35,902 nt of DNA. It comes from Saccoglossus kowalevskii. Taxonomy: Eukaryota; Hemichordata; Enteropneusta; Harrimaniidae. Made by a program: the position numbers and the translations under genes. Below, in pieces: positions 25,501 to 35,475 of this stretch. The stretch covers positions 134,783-170,684 of the forward strand of contig NW_003133364.1 of NCBI RefSeq assembly GCF_000003605.2. The letters are read 5' to 3'. The number at the start of each line of letters is the position of its first letter. The stretch's first letter is position 1. The notes beneath the pieces were generated by a model. It was given only the letters and a program-made list of their open reading frames with translations, was not told the DNA's origin and did not search any database.

Positions 25501-26349
25501 TAATTTTAATGACAAGACTTGTCTCAAGTGAGGCATGTTGTGGTCAGCGTACTGTGCACATAGAACAGACAGAACCATGCCCCAATTCTACCTATCATAC
25601 TGATAACAGAAATCGCACTAAACAAGTCGTTTGTTATTTTGAGATAATGAGATGAGATAAAAAAAAAAGCATGTTCTTTGATACTTACCATGCGGAACTC
25701 CTCTTGGTTTGGCACCGATAAATGCCAAATTAACGTTAGCTTTTCTCCCATCGATAATAGGGTTTGGGTCCTTGCAGGCCCTCTCCGCAGCTGGTCGATC
25801 AGCCATCGTTACCTGACAAGAAGCAAATCGACACGCATTAAAAGACTACATGTATACAACAACAACAACTCAGAGAACCAAACTAAATTTTTGTGAAAAC
25901 TCATAACATTTTCACTTTCGAGCTCACTGGTGTTGATTTGTCGCCAATCGATCGTCAGGAAAGCTGAAACATGGATGACATAGATTGGTACCCATTCTTG
26001 TCGCAGCCAAATCGAATTGCTATTACGCCACGTAATTATTGACAAGTGGCAGTCAGTGTTCACGACTGGTACACTTATCATGCACAAACTTTAAACGTCG
26101 AGAATACAAGGGTCGTCACTGAAACGAACAATGACAGAATATGTTTATATGCAACACAGAATTTACACTTACGAATCCATAGCCTCGACTCTTGCCCGTC
26201 TGCCTGTCTGTTATCACTACAGCTTCCTCGATCTCGCCGAAATTATCGAAATACTCTCGTAACGATTTGTCTGTTGTACTGTAGGGCAAGCCTCCCACAA
26301 AGAGCTTAGTAAAAGTAGTGTCTTTTTGCTGGGTCTGTATCGTCGACAT
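4293..26349 (-). CDS. RBM24/RBM38-like RRM RNA-binding protein, four coding exons
   Basis: Spliced CDS with exons 26349-26173, 25812-25689, 25098-25038 and 4590-4293, giving 219 residues plus TAG. All three introns are GT-AG (donors GTAAGT, GTAAGT, GTAAGA; acceptors TTGTCAG, TTTGCAG, ATCAACAG) and the phases are 0, 1 and 2. A single RRM spans about residues 11-90, with RNP2 LFVGGL at 16-21 and RNP1 RGYGFVTM at 55-62, the latter split by intron 1 between F59 and V60. The signature [20 protein letters not shown] and the segment [19 protein letters not shown] are near-diagnostic of vertebrate RBM24/RBM38, worm SUP-12 and frog SEB-4. Exon 3 gives [13 protein letters not shown], matching the family's GVQQLHPALIQRP region. 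The tail is Tyr/Ala/Pro/Gln-rich and ends QERMQ, like family members. The start has A at -3 and an in-frame TGA 57 nt upstream (26407-26409). Known family roles are binding GU-rich RNA to control splicing, stability and translation, often in muscle; RBM24 and RBM38 cannot be told apart here and the gene probably predates their split. Confidence 0.95.
4764..4791 (-). promoter_or_regulatory. GU-repeat tract 173 nt upstream of exon 4
   Basis: On the transcript strand this is GGUGUGAGUGUGUGUGUGUU and continues as GUGUGU. RBM24, RBM38 and SUP-12 are established binders of GUGUG/GGUGUGC-type RNA. The tract therefore contains several sites for the gene's own product, between the end of the long intron and the terminal exon. 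Autoregulation is an inference. Confidence 0.5.
8249..16666 (+). CDS. possible nested two-exon gene, unrecognised product
   Basis: Tentative model on the opposite strand inside intron 3. Exon A is 8249-8430: ATG with A at -3 and an upstream in-frame TGA, then 60 codons ([20 protein letters not shown] at the start) to a donor AA|GTAAGG, phase 2. Exon B is 16564-16666: acceptor TTCTTTGTATGTTGCAG, one base that completes the codon, then [20 protein letters not shown] and on to TGA. A plus-strand AATAAA follows at about 16774. The joined product would be 94 residues, hydrophilic, and resembles no family I know. Phase agreement alone has a one-in-three chance, and codon use is like the AT-rich background, so this may be coincidence. 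Confidence 0.2.
21730..22124. mobile_element. 395-bp MITE with long terminal inverted repeats and 7-bp TSD
   Basis: The ends are inverted copies: the first 24 bp from 21730 (CAGAGGTACATTACTTGGGG plus TTTG) match exactly the reverse complement of the last 24 bp ending at 22124. The similarity continues with gaps through GGTGACAT and AAGATCCC, about 45-65 bp in all. The element is flanked on both sides by TTTCAAT (21723-21729 and 22125-22131), a perfect 7-bp target-site duplication. The interior has no coding frame, so the element is non-autonomous. CAGAG termini are typical of hAT elements, whose duplications are usually 8 bp, so the superfamily is uncertain. Confidence 0.9.
22413..22487. mobile_element. 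remnant resembling a pogo/Tc1-mariner-type terminus
   Basis: The stretch contains repeated TATAACGAA motifs (CAGTATAACGAAC, then AATATAACGAACT, then GTTATAACGAGGCTACAGTG) and ends next to TA. Reversed, it begins CACTGTAGCCTCGTTATAAC, the style of terminus seen in pogo/Tigger-like non-autonomous elements. No matching opposite terminus was found, so only a fragment is called. Confidence 0.4.
24693..24719. promoter_or_regulatory. E-box plus MEF2-type site in intron 3
   Basis: CATGTG (24693-24698) is an E-box and CTATATATAA (24710-24719) fits YTAWWWWTAR, the MEF2 consensus; it also contains a TATA-like core. They lie 11 bp apart, about 320 bp downstream of exon 3. Paired E-box/MEF2 sites are a classic muscle enhancer arrangement and RBM24 family genes are often muscle-expressed, but the motifs are short and function is inferred. 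Confidence 0.25.
24891..25244 (-). promoter_or_regulatory. motifs flanking exon 3 (13-mer pair and GCAUG sites)
   Basis: The identical 13-mer GGGGTGTATGTAG (CUACAUACACCCC in the transcript) occurs at 24891-24903 and 25232-25244. The gaps to the two ends of exon 3 are 134 and 133 nt. On the transcript strand there is also UGCAUG at 25211-25206 and GCAUG at 25164-25160 (upstream of exon 3), and GCAUG at 24969-24965 (downstream), which are RBFOX-type motifs. Regulation of this small exon is an inference. Confidence 0.25.
25038..25098 (-). other. coding exon 3 (61-nt small exon) of the RBM24/38-like gene
   Basis: The acceptor CTTTTTGCAG lies before GTTACACTTTTGTC. With the carried-over G this gives [20 protein letters not shown] and two bases of the next G. 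The donor is TACGG|GTAAGAT, phase 2, and exon 4 supplies the A that completes GGA. The Q-I-H-P-A-F/L-x-Q core is conserved in RBM24/38 proteins right after the RRM. Because 61 is not a multiple of 3, skipping would shift the frame of exon 4. Confidence 0.9.
25689..25812 (-). other. coding exon 2 of the RBM24/38-like gene
   Basis: 124 nt, residues 60-100 plus one base of codon 101. The acceptor CTTGTCAG is followed by GTAACGATGGCT (V-T-M-A), which restores RNP1 exactly. It encodes the second half of the RRM, including [16 protein letters not shown]. The donor is CATG|GTAAGTAT, phase 1. The preceding intron is 360 nt. Confidence 0.95.
26173..26349 (-). other. coding exon 1 of the RBM24/38-like gene
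   Basis: 177 nt, residues 1-59, from ATG to the F of the RNP1 motif. The donor reads TTC|GTAAGTG, phase 0. It encodes the first half of the RRM, including RNP2 and the [12 protein letters not shown] loop before RNP1. Any 5' UTR extends to the right. No convincing pyrimidine-rich acceptor lies just before the ATG, so the 5' UTR is probably contiguous at this point. Confidence 0.95.
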
Positions 26350-27230
26350 TCTGTATATACTTGTTGTTGCTTGGGTATGGTAGTTTTTTTCCTTAACTGT
26401 ACTATCTCAAAAACATAAGGCACATAATATTCCTGTGTTGATCTGTGGACGGTCGACTTGCACGATGGTCGTCTGATGTGTGTGTGTGTGTGTACAGACC
26501 GGCTGACTGTGCTAAATAAAACACGTCTCTGTCAACTTGCTCTTAACCAACTTGCTTCGCACAGTGTGTGCCCGATCAATGCGTAACTCCGCCCTCAATG
26601 AATTATTTACAACGCCACTAACAATCGCACTGAACAATACCGGCACCCGAGAATGTTAATACGATATCTCGAAATGTATAGCTCAAAATCTCACAAAGTA
26701 TTCAATATATTTGTTAAATCTCTCGTAAGTTCATAGCAAACATAGCATTGACTCTATCTACAGAACGATTTTTGCGTTTACTACTTTTTCTAGAGTATTT
26801 TTGACCAAATTCGGAGCTACACTCACAAGGACGTGACCCATCTTATCAGACCACGTGCCAAGCAATATGTCTTTCAAGACAGATCCTTTGAACGGGAGTG
26901 ATGTCATTGTTTAACTAAGGAACCAATCAGCGCTCTCCATAACCGGCGAAATGGAGCAGCCGTTGTCACAACAATTTTATCTGCGACCCCCTGTCTGAAG
27001 CCAATACAGATATCATCAAATGCAAAACACAAATTTGAAGACCTTTTCACAGTTCCTCTAGGTAACTATTACATGTCACACAAGGGAATGCAGCATTCAC
27101 TCGACTAAATGTAGAAAGGACAATATTTACTTTTCGGATGTCAAGGGTGTTTGTCATGACGTGTGTGTCTGTACTTTGCACGTCCGTCTGCTTTATGTTA
27201 CGTCACGTCACACCAGGTTCTGACTGCACA
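26350..27230 (-). promoter_or_regulatory. 5' flank and probable promoter region of the RBM24/38-like gene
   Basis: CpG-containing DNA upstream of the start codon. Visible motifs are AACCAATCAG (26921-26930), a full match to the NF-Y box; CTGATAAG on the minus strand (26842-26849), a GATA site; CACGTG (26852-26857), an E-box; and TTACGTCA followed by CACGTCA (27198-27210), CRE-type half sites. A (TG)8 microsatellite lies at 26477-26493. No TATA box is convincing and the transcription start cannot be placed. Confidence 0.4.
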
Positions 27231-27272
27231 GTCATACCATGGAGGTAGAAATTTCTACCTCCATGGTCATAC
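27231..27272. repeat. 32-bp perfect palindrome between 7-bp direct repeats
   Basis: Bases 27236-27267 form a perfect inverted repeat without spacer (core CATGGAGGTAGAAA against TTTCTACCTCCATG). The 28-bp core at 27238-27265 is bracketed by GTCATAC at 27231-27237 and again at 27266-27272. The lack of a loop argues against a microRNA precursor. Direct repeats around a palindrome look like a target-site duplication, so a minimal transposon remnant is possible. Confidence 0.9.
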
Positions 27273-27294
27273 TGAGGTACGGGGTATTTTGCGT

Positions 27295-27492
27295 TTAGCC
27301 TTGTAAAAAATCGGTGTATACCAGTTCAATAATTTCTCTTATCTCCTTGTTCTCCCTGTCTATGATAAAGTGTTCTTCCACGTTCAGAATGTGCCATTGG
27401 TAGATCGTGTTATAGTGACCCCTCAACACAGCATGTCTCGTGCCGGGGTATCGTAGGCGGGTTTTGATGTTTGAAGGCAAGTAGCATTCCAA
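27295..27492 (-). other. orphan coding-like open frame
   Basis: An open frame of about 65 codons ending in TAA, with residues such as YNTIYQWHILNVEEHFIIDR. It has no ATG (the frame opens at TTG right after a TGA) and no good upstream acceptor. Its third codon positions are roughly half G or C, higher than the AT-rich surroundings, which is coding-like. It could be an exon remnant, a decayed gene or transposon piece, or chance. I do not recognise the family. Confidence 0.2.
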
Positions 27493-28690
27493 TGGTGATC
27501 ACATACACATATCTCAACAGCTGTTCGCTACAACACGCTTCCTTGTAATCATCTCAACGTTTATAAAATTAACATCTGTCTCGCCCACACTTTACTTGTG
27601 TCCATGTTGGTATATGTAACATGACTATTTTGCACAGTCTAAATCTGCCAAGTTTTCAAAAATGTGTATCAACCTGGAATTTGTGATTTGTTCTGTGCCT
27701 CGTTCCGTTTCTAACAGCAAATATAATTTTTATTTTCATTTCAACAAAAGTATTTTAAAAATACAAAAAAATAGTGTCGCTAAACAAAGTTAAAATTGGA
27801 ATTAGATTTTTTTTCAATATTATAAAATAAAAAGCACAAATATTCGAAATTTCAATACTTTCGAAAAACAAGTATGAGCGTGCACGGATAACTTGAATGA
27901 CAGTGTAATGCGTTCACAGTCTATAATAGTTTAACGATGTTTTACATCGCGTTAACACCCTGGCCAGAGATAAAGGCCAAGTTTAATATTTTAGTGAGAA
28001 CTCGTTAATGTGTGAATATGTTGTCTGGGTTTTCAGTAGCACTGTGCCAATTTATTCAAGTTTGGTTCCTTCATCGCAACATACATGCATCCGACGATTG
28101 AATAAATATAATTTGGCAACATGCCAAGTTGTAAACGCATTTTGACTGCGATGCACGCGGACATATAATATGTATAAGTGTACTAGTACTAATTACAAAT
28201 CTTTGTAATATCTATATGCATATATTAAAATAAAGCATTAACAGTATGACGAATAACGTGACGGACCATCACTCTCCAGAACTGTAATGGCTAATACCAC
28301 TCAATCTAGGAGAACATATTACTAGATATAATGTTGTTGTTGTGGGGGTAATGCCAATCAATGTCGGCAATCCAGCTTCGAAATAACTGTTACGATCGAA
28401 ATCACCGACGATACACAGGTATTTATGTGCGTCTACAAGTAACCCACGACGACAGGTAGCGTGCATGAATGACCCAGTTCTCAGCGTCACTCTAGTGATG
28501 TAATACACTTAAATCATCAATATGTACGATTACACTGATTTCTGTGATAGAGTGATTCATATGATTGACTGATTTTTATGATAGAGTGATTTCTATGATA
28601 ACTGTGATTGAGTGATAACTGTGATAGTGGGATCTGCCTTTCTTTCCTTTTTTTTGTTTCTTTCTTCGTCTGTCGTGCGCCCGTTCACCC

Positions 28691-28765
28691 ACCATTATTC
28701 ATTCATTAATTCGTCCGTTCATTTATTCATTCATTCATTCATTTATTCATTATTTATTTATTTAA
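28691..28765. repeat. ATTC/ATTT simple repeat
   Basis: A run of ATTCATTC with ATTTATTC and TTTATTTA variants, preceded by a pyrimidine-rich stretch. The 97-codon plus-strand frame running through it reflects this low complexity. Confidence 0.85.
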
Positions 28766-31215
28766 CACTCACAGGGAATGAAAATGACTACATACACAGG
28801 AAAAATAACAAAAGAACTAAACCTAAAAAAACAAAAACAAAAACAGCACAAGTCAAACTTTCCAATACAGATCAATTGTCACGTCTCATACGAACACACA
28901 TATAATAAAGCGAACGTTTTGACGACTGTAGACTTACTATGTCCCATACACCATGCTACGGTGCCCAGGTAACGAGACACCTGCAATCCTAACTACCCTG
29001 ATATATTGTATGTCAAAGATAGCATTCATAACAATTAGTATCATGGCAATGAATAGTCAATCCCATCGCCAACACAGTGAAATATACACCATGCTGTACA
29101 CTGGTCTGGATTGCACTGTACACCAATATAAACACATTGTGAATTGCTAATGTTGATTTTCAGATGTGAATACAATGTAATTTTACTATAGATAGGATTG
29201 TTTTCCATCTACAATATGACGTCATTGTCATATGTACTAGCTACTGAAACATATACGTGTAGCTGAAGGTGACATTTGTGTCGATAATCCTCATGCCACC
29301 ATTCTACCAAATATCCATCAAAAATATTATAAAAATACCATCCAGTTGTGGCTAACCGACGTAACCTCATGTTACCATAGAAACACGATTATGTCACCTA
29401 AATAAAGCAACTACAAATCCAGATGATGAATTATTATGTGTCAGTGTCGTCACGGTAACGAAATAATCTAGCCGATATGAATGTCTGAGAATTCTCATAT
29501 ATAAACCACATATAATAATTTATTATTTAAAAAGAACAGACAATGACAAAACAGTTGGACACTGTAACAGTGAAATATGGTACGTACGTAAAAACCACTC
29601 AATGCAAAAGTTACTTGTTATAATTCTGAATTTGTATAATTTTGATAAAACCAGCACTCTCAAAATATAATTCCACGATGACTGATTTGAGCATGTGTGT
29701 AACTCTCTCTATACGGTTCGAATTGAATGTGTTTGTTTATTTTAGATTCACATTATCTCGCCGAAACATTTAGCGCTGCTAATGGACCTGTCTGTATTTG
29801 AATAGTGCGCCCATCCGTGTCGTCTCGTCTCTCGGTGCATCGTTGTTATTCAACGTAAACGTCAGACAATTAATTATTTTAGAATTAAACAATAATACGG
29901 ACATCATATTTAAATATCGCATCTCGTACTTTGAACCGCATCATTGTTTTCACTAAAATAATTTACTTGTGAATTGACCAAATGGATACAATTCTTAATC
30001 ATATTTCTGATATCATCTGGAAAAAACTAGACGAATTTGAAAGGTTTGAAAATGCTGTAAACAACAATGTTTATCAGAGCCATTTCAGTAATGGCTTTCA
30101 TTACGTGCAACGACTTGCCCACATTTCTAGCGGACAGCATATCATAAGTATCGGTCACCATCGCCACTTCATTATGCATGTCGTGTTGTAACATTACAAT
30201 ACCATATATTGAGTTATAAAATACGAAAATTGGTGAAAGCTGCTAGAAAATATAATAAATAAAAATAGCCATTGGTAGTATAGGTAAATATTCAATACAT
30301 GTATATCCAGACGTGTTGGTGGACAATGCTCCCTCTCCCCATCGTTATTACCGGAAACGTCCGACGACATTATTATCAAGTATTTTGACTACCAACTACT
30401 AACATCCTATGTATTATAATTGTTACTAGAAGAAGTAACCGTGTGTGCATGCAGAGGTGCTCGTTTTCATTGGGCCCCTGTCGGTATCCGTCTAATATCA
30501 AGATGCACGCCATGCACATTAGACTGTCATGCATATCACGTCACGGTATAGCATTGCTTGTATTTTCACACAACTCTATAAATACTATAGTTTACAGTAT
30601 ATCGTAGTTTTTAATTTCATCACATATACACACATTGTTCACATAGTATTAATCTGATGTTGTTCTCATTCATTCTCTGGATCTATCAGATCTGCTTCAA
30701 TATGGTTACGTTGGTTGCTCCACCTTGACCCTCTCAGAAATATTTCATATACATAATATGAAACTGTGCTTGATGTTTGTACGTGATAGAATAACAAAAC
30801 AAAACAGAAGGAAATGGTGCACAAGATGTCAGGTGATTTGGTGAGATTACAGTTGATGCATGGCGTAGAAAATAAATGTCTATAACCTTTTACGAGAGCA
30901 AAAATGACGTTGAACGCCAAGTAGTAAAAGTTACTGAAACGTGGATTTTGGCAGATGTTTGTGAAAACTACAGACAATATTTAGCCACTGACAAAGGACG
31001 GACCGTGGCGGCGCGTGGCGTTACACCTGGCATAAGGCAGAGCGTAACGACGTGCAGTGTTCGCATGGCATAGGAAAATAAACCAAATTGCAAACTAACG
31101 GAGTAGCCGTTTGCGATCTGTTCATTGAGGCTGTCTAGACAAAATAATTAGATTATAGGTAATTTAGTTGTTTCCATGACCACAACATATATTTTATCAC
31201 TGGAGACAGCTATAG

Positions 31216-31250
31216 CCCCCCCCCCCCCACACACACACATACACACACAA
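31216..31250. repeat. poly(C) run joined to CA microsatellite
   Basis: Thirteen C residues followed directly by ACACACACACATACACACACA. This is simple sequence and length may be unreliable in the assembly. Confidence 0.9.
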
Positions 31251-33574
31251 GCGCACACTGAAACAAACACACATTTTGGTGTGGATGAAGTCGAAAATAA
31301 TAAGACTGCGGTGTATACCGGCCCTATGTTTTCAATAGTCTGGTATTTATGTTTATTTTAGTTTTCTACTTCGTTACACGTGATTGCGGCGCGGCCAACG
31401 TTCACACACGTGTCGACATACTCCCAGACTCTGTTCCCATGACGTAGGTAACTTTCAGCAGTCTGGAGCACTTACACACAATCCGTCCTAAATATTACTT
31501 TTCACGGGGTGTACCTTTACTGATCCCTAGATGACCTCTGATAAAGGGCTTTACAAATGCCATCCTTTATTTGGCATGGTTTTAAAAAGTGAATGGGATG
31601 AAACCCCATGGGCATGAAATATTAGGATAAATGAATGTGGGACGATTTTCACAACGTTCTCTGTTGTCTACTTTTCACAGATCAAGCAAGTGTAATATAG
31701 TAACTAGTTTAGCAAAACAACTGTACACTCTAACCTTGCATATGATCAAACAAAGAAAGAAACTGGATGTATACGAGGAATTTTGGCCAGACTACGTAAT
31801 CTTGACCACAAGCAGGTGTTTGAGTGAAGGTCCGAACAAAACAAAAACAAGGCATGGAACACAAAGAGCAATAGTGTGTTTGTAAAAGTCGATTTTACAC
31901 AGAACATGGAGGTAAAAAGCTAGTGTTATCTCCATGCACAGATGAAAGTCGCAGAGAAAATGTTTTAATATTGCTTTTTTGTGTAAATCAAAAATGTCTT
32001 CCTGCAAAATGTAAATAATGAATTACGCTGTGGCTGGCGTACATGTATGGGTGGACATGTAGGTATGAGACTGGCCGCAATGCAAGGATACTATCATTGT
32101 GTGTATTCTCTAATGTCTTAGGGTAGGTATTTAGTCGGATTTTTTTGAAGTTGTAGACCCATTCGCCGGACTACTGTTTGCTGGGAGCTAGACTTTCGTA
32201 GATTCAAGTATTTAATCCCCCAATGCAAATTCTTAAATCCACACTTAATCGATTCTAAAACCCCAAATTTAATACAATGCATATATATATTTTGACGTAT
32301 TGTATTTTTGTTCACGTATTCCAACCTAATTCGGCGTTACTGTATTAACGAGTTAATATCGGCAATAGTGTCAGTATAAGATCTTCAAGGCCAGGTGACC
32401 CTGAACATTCCTAATTTTCCAGTTGACAGTCAGCTACCCGAGAAATATTTGCCCACAATGACATGAGATCACAGCTAGAGTATCTAAATTACCAATGTGA
32501 ACATTGTCATTTCACCAAACAATCTAGTCTGTTTGTTTTGTAAAGAAATCACACATATAATGAGCAAAATAAACACAACATGATTAGGTTTGGGTTTAAA
32601 GACAAGCAACTGAAGCATATGCGTGGATATCTATACCCACACCACCTGTTGTATACACGAGTTGTAACAAGAGTTGTACTGTGAGTACGCGTCAAGATAG
32701 AAACACACGATGTTGTCTTGTACGTGGTATGACCGTGGATCTGACATAACATACCCTCTCAAATATATTACAATACTACCATGCATCCAACACATCTTAC
32801 ATTTACGGTGTCGCTAATTCCCCCACATAAAACAAATATTATGCCATCGTTACTCTATATCTGCGGTCTCTATCCATGGCCAAGACAAGACGATTTGACA
32901 TTTTTGAATGCACTTTCGAAATTTGACTTCAAAAATCTAAAATGTTTAAGTCTCCCTTCTTAAAGCCAAAACTCCCTAAATAAAAATCTTGTTTTCGGCA
33001 TTGAGATAATAAATTTGGGCATTTTAATAACCCACTTTTTTTAGTAGAGTTTTATAAATGCAAAGTGTCAATTTAAAAAATGAACAAGACCTTTAGTATC
33101 AAATGTTTAAAAGTTTTTAAAATGTCAAACGTATGAAAAACGGATATACATTTTAGATACATTTTGACTATCATTTTAGTTTTCAAACGTGCATTGCACT
33201 ACACAAATACAGGTTAGAAACGCTAACGTGCATATATTGGCTATATCTCGACTACGGGCTCTTGACAAGTGACTACATCTGACTGGTTTGTGCGACTCTC
33301 CATGTTTCAAATTATATAGCAGATAAACCCTGCCCTACCTAGATAACATATGTAAAGTTTTAACGGAAGTGATATTTGCCAAACAACCAACTACACGAGT
33401 AGTCACTAAAAGTTCATCTTTGAAATGTTGGTGGTGGTGAGAAGTGCGGACTACGGTGGGCAAACTGTTTTGTAGGAACACCACTGCATACACTAGTACA
33501 AGGTGTTGACATGCAAATTATTTTGTCATCCATACACCACTCACAATTATATCTCCTTCATGTACCTGGGGATC

Positions 33575-33607
33575 AGACGCAGCGCATTGCAAGACGCAGC
33601 GCATTGC
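33575..33607. repeat. 17-bp tandem duplication
   Basis: AGACGCAGCGCATTGC occurs at 33575-33590 and again at 33592-33607, one base apart. It is a GC-rich local duplication with no visible function. Confidence 0.85.
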
Positions 33608-34990
33608 TCACTATTTCAATGGCTTGGCTGGTGGGGTCAAATCGATTCGCTAAAGAAAAATACTAAACATGACCGAGTTTTCATACTAATAGAGCGTACC
33701 ACGCCTCCCGGTACACGACAATACCAGAGTAATTTACTAGGCATAGTACGTGGGTTGAGACACGATTCTGAATCATCGGCCCAGAAACTAACATGCTACT
33801 ACATGTATTTAAGAGTACCTGTCGTGTCTATACACCTGTCGGCTCTATTCGCTACTGGTTTTGATGTAATTAGGCGGATACCCGGTCAATATATTATTTT
33901 ATTTCAAAAAAGTATAAATTAGTTTGCATTACGCGTCACTTTTCAACGCAGTGTTTGCTGGGAAGAGTTATGAAATGGATCACCTTTTGTTTATATATTA
34001 TTTTATAGAATGGAAACTTATCACAACTAGATAACATAAACAATGTCGGTTAGCCTGTGACGTCACTCAATGGGATCTGAAAAGTGGTGAGAGTGTTCGT
34101 ATCATGTGACCAGATAAGTGCCTGTTGAATACCCCGGGGCCAGACGAGTTTATTCGACCATGGAAACGTGCATTGAATGACGACAAATACGAAGCATGTG
34201 TCAAAACATATTGATGAACACGGTTCATGTACTCTTAGATTAACTCTCTACTGTACCCTAACCCTGATTAACTCATAATAAATATAGTATAGATGAAATG
34301 TTGGTAGATCTGAAACAGGCAATTGCTTTTAAGAGTGTTGACAAAAAGACGTAAATTACTAGGGCAACTTACTCACGCGTCGTGGATATCTTTGTGTTTA
34401 AGGTCACAGTAAATAGACTCCGAATTATACTCGGTGTCTTTGACATGAATGCTTGATTCCTAAACATGACTATCACGGTATTATTAAGTGGGCGGTGATG
34501 ATGTCTACACACAAAACCAAACATGCAAATACGGATTTAAAATTCTATTGAATTCACCCTCCTTCTCCTGGGGATTACATCACCAATTCTGAATCGGGAA
34601 AATAAAGTACTACGATAAATTACCTGTATTAATACTCACTGAACATTTTAACCACCTTACATGTGTATATGTTGTCTTCATACAATATTAATGTATGTGC
34701 CGCATACAAAGCAAATACGATATCCGATAGTCATAACGCTGAAATTCATAAATTACTTTGACCAAGATGACAAATATTCTTCAATTTTATAAACTTTTGT
34801 CTCTGTAACCCAATTTAACTTTTCATAAGAACATACCGAACCATATTAACACTAGTCTACTTTGTTATAGCCGACAAAGAAACTTGTTTTAAATTACTGG
34901 TATTTTAAATAAAATCATTGGATAAAACATTCACGTCTCCATGCCAACTGACTGCCTCGTTACATATACATTTACTTGCCATGCCATTTA

Positions 34991-35475
34991 TACAATTGAT
35001 TTACGCCACACAGCCATATATAGTCCAGTTTGTACATTTGATTTACACCACACAACCATATATAGTCCAGTTAGTACATTTGATTTACACCACACAACCA
35101 TTTATAGTCCAGTTTGTACATTTGATTTACATCACACAACCATATATAGTCCAGTTTGTACATTTGATTTACACCACACAACCATATATAGTCCAGTTTG
35201 TACATTTGATTTACACCACACAACCATATATAGTCCAGTGTGTACATTTGATTTACACCACACAACCATATATAGTCCAGTTAGTACATTTGATTTACAC
35301 CACACAACCATATATAGTCCAGTTTGTACATTTGATTTACACCACGCAACCATATATAGTCCAGTTAGTACATTTGATTTACACCACACAACCATATATA
35401 GTCCAGTTAGTACATTTGATTTACACCACACAACCATATATAGTCCAGTTTGTACATTTGATTTACATCACACAA
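34991..35475. repeat. 42-bp satellite/minisatellite array (11.5 copies)
   Basis: Units start at 34991, 35033, 35075 and every 42 bp to 35453. The unit reads TACATTTGATTTACACCACA then CAACCATATATAGTCCAGTT and two variable bases. Copies are nearly identical; the main variants are TTTG/TTAG/TGTG before TAC and ACACC/ACATC. The first copy is the most diverged. Because 42 is a multiple of 3, stop-free frames run through it in several frames on both strands; these are not genes. The last copy is cut at CACACA by the LINE tail. Confidence 0.97.

Larger units (their letters stand above)
27493..34990. other. intergenic DNA upstream of the RBM24/38-like gene
   Basis: No gene can be supported. CpG content stays high compared with the left half of the window. 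Contents include degenerate TGATAGAGTGATT-type repeats (about 28540-28630), an ATTC microsatellite (about 28691-28765), a C13 run joined to CA repeats (31216-31250), an imperfect 20-bp repeat pair (30858-30876 and 31063-31082) and a 17-bp duplication (33575-33607). The 139-codon plus-strand frame at 33503-33922 is of chance-compatible length and resembles no protein. Confidence 0.5.

Noticed and set aside
27236-27267. microRNA hairpin or transcription terminator
   Set aside because: The inverted repeat has no loop bases, so it cannot fold as a normal precursor hairpin, and there is no adjacent T run.
28612-28905. 97-codon plus-strand frame
   Set aside because: It runs through pyrimidine-rich and ATTC simple repeats and its translation is low complexity.
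29982-30191. 69-codon plus-strand frame beginning MDTILNHISDII
   Set aside because: Chance-compatible length, no recognised motif and no supporting promoter or poly(A) context.
33503-33922. 139-codon plus-strand frame, a possible gene
   Set aside because: A rough estimate from stop-codon frequency gives about one frame of this length by chance in the window. No domain, signal peptide or family resemblance is visible, and it contains a 17-bp duplication.
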